In this document: positions 6,148 through 8,013 of the stretch, in pieces
Position numbering within the stretch: position 1 is the stretch's first letter
Layout of the letters: each line of letters opens with the position of its first letter
Source of the DNA: an uncultured Desulfomonile sp.
GTDB lineage: Bacteria > Desulfobacterota > Desulfomonilia > Desulfomonilales > Desulfomonilaceae
Length of the DNA stretch: 8,013 nucleotides
NCBI GenBank assembly: GCA_937915285.1
Contig: CALDNG010000425.1
Span: forward strand, 1-8,013
Reading direction: 5' to 3'
The notes under the pieces: generated by a model
Told to the model about the DNA's origin: nothing
What the model saw: the letters and a program-made list of their open reading frames with translations, nothing else
The model's database searches: none
Translations under genes and position numbers: made by a program

Positions 6148-7629
6148 ATGGCCTTACTTCCAGAAGTAAAACCATATTACGGAAAACTTAAATTACTGAT
6201 TGGCGGCGAGTGGGTTGAATCGCAGTCAAATATCGTACACGAAACCACTAACCCTGCGACAGGGGAAGTAATAGCCCAATACCCTACAGCCACAAGGGAT
6301 GAAGCCCGTGCAGCAGTAGAAGCTGCTCAGAAGGGATTCGAGGCGTTGGGCAGAATAGCGTTGCGCGAAAGAGCCCGCATGCTTTTTGACATGCGTCAGA
6401 AGTTTGAGGAACGCTTCGATGATCTAACGAAGGTTTTGACACAGGATCATGGTCGCACGATCAAGGAGTCGATAGGATCCGTCAGGCGGGTGATCGAAAA
6501 CATAGAATCTGCGTGTTCAGCGGCCTATGGCCTTGTCTCACGCAATGAACACCTGGACAATCTGGCTAACGGCATCGATATGTGGCTGACCTGGGAACCT
6601 TTGGGACCTTTCCTGATAGTGACTCCTGGGAATATTCCGATGCACGCATGGTCATCTTTTGTGCCTTATGCCTTGGCGGCTGGCTGTTCGGTAGTTGTAA
6701 GCCCGAGCCGACAGGATCCTGTGGCGGCTGAGTATATTGCCAGGGTCGCAACAGAAGTGGGCTGGCCGGCCGGCGCAATCAACCTGGTTCATGGCGGACG
6801 TGAAATAAACAAGTACATCCTTGAACAACCCGAGATTCAGGGCCTTGGATTCATTGGTTCGACTCATGCCGGCTGGGATCTGTTTCGGCTTTGCGGAGAA
6901 CTGGGCAAGAATTCTTCCATAAACGGAAATGGCAAGAATACCGTGGTTATCATGCCTGATGTCGATGTCAACAAGGTTGTTCCTTTTGTCAGGCAGGGAT
7001 GTTTCGGCATGACTGGTCAGCGCTGTCTGGGGTCTGACAACGTGGTTGTGGTTGGCGATATCTATGACCAATTCAAACAGAGATTCGCAGAAGACGCCCG
7101 TAGCATGAAGCTTGGGTACGGATTGGATGAATCTGTTGCCATGGGGCCTTATTCCAGTAGAACCGGCAGAGACAAGGTAGCTACATGGGTGGAAAGATGT
7201 CTGGCTGAAGGGGCTACGATGGTTCAGGATGGAAGAATTCTGACCCCTGATCTGGACAATGGATATTTCATGGGTCCTACCATTCTGGAAAACCTCACAC
7301 CGGACATGGAAATGGCGAAAGAAGAGGCTTTTGGGGCTGTGGCCGGTCTTATTCGAGCCAATAGTCTTGATGAAGTCATCGAATGGATAAACACCAAGAC
7401 AGACTTGGGCCACTCAGCCTGCATAATGACGGAGAGTGGTCGCTCAGCCAGAAAATTTGCAAGGGAAGTCAATGTGGGTAACGTGGGTATAAATGTAGGA
7501 GTTCCGCAGCCTTACGCTTTCTTCCCGCTCGGCTCAAAACGTAAATCCTTCTTTGGAGGCGCTAAGAGTAGAATGGCTTCGATGAGACTGTTCCTTGACG
7601 AAAAGACAGTGACTGCACGATGGGTTTGA
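6148..7629 (+). CDS. Aldehyde dehydrogenase, methylmalonate-semialdehyde-dehydrogenase-like (probably CoA-acylating)
   Basis: A 493-residue cytoplasmic enzyme of the ALDH superfamily, expected to oxidise an aldehyde with NAD. Visible marks are LIGGEWVES (17-25), NPATGEVIAQ (35-44), TPGNIP (159-164) with the oxyanion Asn162, the cofactor-site GSTHAG (237-242), the nucleophile Cys293 in GQRC, and EEAFGAVAG (392-400). The layout GIDMW...EPLGP before TPGNIP and GKNTVVIMPD after the cofactor site match the MmsA/IolA group, which makes acyl-CoA. As in that group, the general-base Glu of ELGGK is absent (Asn259 here). Oddly, the cofactor Lys of the KPS motif is Ser185 (SPS), and GPV is GAV at 396-398. 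The start at 6148 follows AGGGAGGT (6131-6138); an in-frame GTG at 6097 has no RBS. It lies 67 bases after dctM in the same direction, so it probably acts on a product of the imported solute. The substrate is unknown. Confidence 0.88.
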   Translation: MALLPEVKPYYGKLKLLIGGEWVESQSNIVHETTNPATGEVIAQYPTATRDEARAAVEAAQKGFEALGRIALRERARMLFDMRQKFEERFDDLTKVLTQDHGRTIKESIGSVRRVIENIESACSAAYGLVSRNEHLDNLANGIDMWLTWEPLGPFLIVTPGNIPMHAWSSFVPYALAAGCSVVVSPSRQDPVAAEYIARVATEVGWPAGAINLVHGGREINKYILEQPEIQGLGFIGSTHAGWDLFRLCGELGKNSSINGNGKNTVVIMPDVDVNKVVPFVRQGCFGMTGQRCLGSDNVVVVGDIYDQFKQRFAEDARSMKLGYGLDESVAMGPYSSRTGRDKVATWVERCLAEGATMVQDGRILTPDLDNGYFMGPTILENLTPDMEMAKEEAFGAVAGLIRANSLDEVIEWINTKTDLGHSACIMTESGRSARKFAREVNVGNVGINVGVPQPYAFFPLGSKRKSFFGGAKSRMASMRLFLDEKTVTARWV

Positions 7630-7680
7630 GCCGCACACCATTCTTGATCGGTTAGTGACTTTTAGTAAGCCCTAAAGGTA

Positions 7681-7728
7681 TAGCGCCCTGGAGAAATTCG
7701 GGGCGCACTTGAAAAGCTTTTTGCGCTA
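7681..7728. terminator. Possible bidirectional terminator between convergent genes
   Basis: GCGCCC (7683-7688) pairs with GGGCGC (7701-7706) across a 12-base loop. An outer TAGCGC (7681-7686) can alternatively pair with GCGCTA (7723-7728). A 10-base palindrome AAAAGCTTTT (7712-7721), extended by one T, supplies a short T-run on each strand. The elements suit a terminator serving the dehydrogenase gene and the facing adaptor gene, but the T-run is not directly against the stem. Confidence 0.4.
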
Positions 7729-7782
7729 GAAAAGCTGGTTTCTCCCAAGTCCCATCAACTGATATTCGTCCCACGTCAAGCA

Positions 7783-8013
7783 TCAGTTGTTGCGAAGGTC
7801 TTTCTCATTCAACAGGTCGACGGGTTGCCCGGAGTTGAGAATTTCCTTTCCACGTGTGATCACTATGTCCAGTGGCTCCAGTCCTTCAATTACCTGGGCG
7901 TAGGAGTCATCGATAGTCCCTACCCTTATCCTGGTTAGCTGGGCCTTCCCATCGCCGTCAACCCTGAAGACAGCATTCGGACTGTTCTGCCTTATCTGCC
8001 CCAGGAGTGAATC
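7783..8013 (-). CDS. RND efflux periplasmic adaptor (membrane-fusion protein), C-terminal end
   Basis: The reverse strand is open from the right edge to the TGA at 7785-7783, giving the last 76 residues of a protein whose start is outside the window. The text VFRVDGDGKAQLTRIRVGTI, then a DDSYAQVIEGLEPLDIVITRG stretch and ILNSGQPVDLLN, matches the membrane-proximal end of HlyD/AcrA-type adaptors: V-x-V-D-G-x-G-x-A, R-x-V-x-(V/I)-G, (V/I)-x-E-G-L-x-P-x-D-x-V and G-x-P-V. These proteins link an inner-membrane RND (or ABC) pump to an outer-membrane channel. The pump gene is not visible. It faces the dehydrogenase gene and belongs to a separate unit. Confidence 0.8.
   Translation of the reverse strand, partial: DSLLGQIRQNSPNAVFRVDGDGKAQLTRIRVGTIDDSYAQVIEGLEPLDIVITRGKEILNSGQPVDLLNEKDLRNN

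Noticed and set aside
6652..7413. 253-residue open frame on the minus strand
   Set aside because: It lies wholly antisense to the dehydrogenase gene, whose motifs are intact; the translation has no recognisable domain.
1..8013. CRISPR arrays, tRNA or rRNA genes, insertion-sequence ends
   Set aside because: No regularly spaced repeats, cloverleaf sequences, transposase motifs or terminal inverted repeats were seen.

Overview
The window carries protein genes on both strands and no RNA genes or mobile elements that I can see. It reads as chromosomal DNA of a Gram-negative bacterium of moderate GC content. The reasons are an outer-membrane beta-barrel protein with a signal peptide and a C-terminal Phe, a tripartite (TRAP) solute transporter, and the end of an RND-type efflux adaptor. 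An anaerobic Desulfobacterota-like host would fit this gene set, but that is inference and not shown by the sequence.

Layout: (1) 1-1144, minus strand: the N-terminal 381 residues of an exported tetratricopeptide-repeat (TPR) protein that runs off the left edge. (2) 1145-1504: a divergent control region, with an extended -10 promoter facing left and a TTGACA promoter facing right. (3) 1505-2461, plus: an outer-membrane protein with a Gly-rich N-terminal linker, closed by a textbook intrinsic terminator at 2540-2566. (4) 2462-3186: a 725-base AT-rich gap with a palindrome over a possible -35 box, a 10-base direct repeat, and a weak small ORF. (5) 3187-7629, plus: a probable four-gene operon of TRAP binding protein (dctP), small membrane subunit (dctQ), large membrane subunit (dctM) and a methylmalonate-semialdehyde-dehydrogenase-like aldehyde dehydrogenase. 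(6) 7630-7782: a short convergent gap with stem-loops. (7) 7783-8013, minus: the last 76 residues of an RND membrane-fusion protein.

Working together: DctP should capture a solute, probably an organic acid, in the periplasm and DctQM should import it with an ion gradient. The dehydrogenase behind them looks CoA-acylating and could turn an aldehyde made from that solute into an acyl-CoA. The substrate cannot be read from the sequence. The most unusual points are the altered cofactor and active-site motifs of the dehydrogenase, the cysteine-rich binding protein with a C-terminal CxxC, and the long structured leader region before dctP. I found no convincing novel defence, mobile or RNA system.
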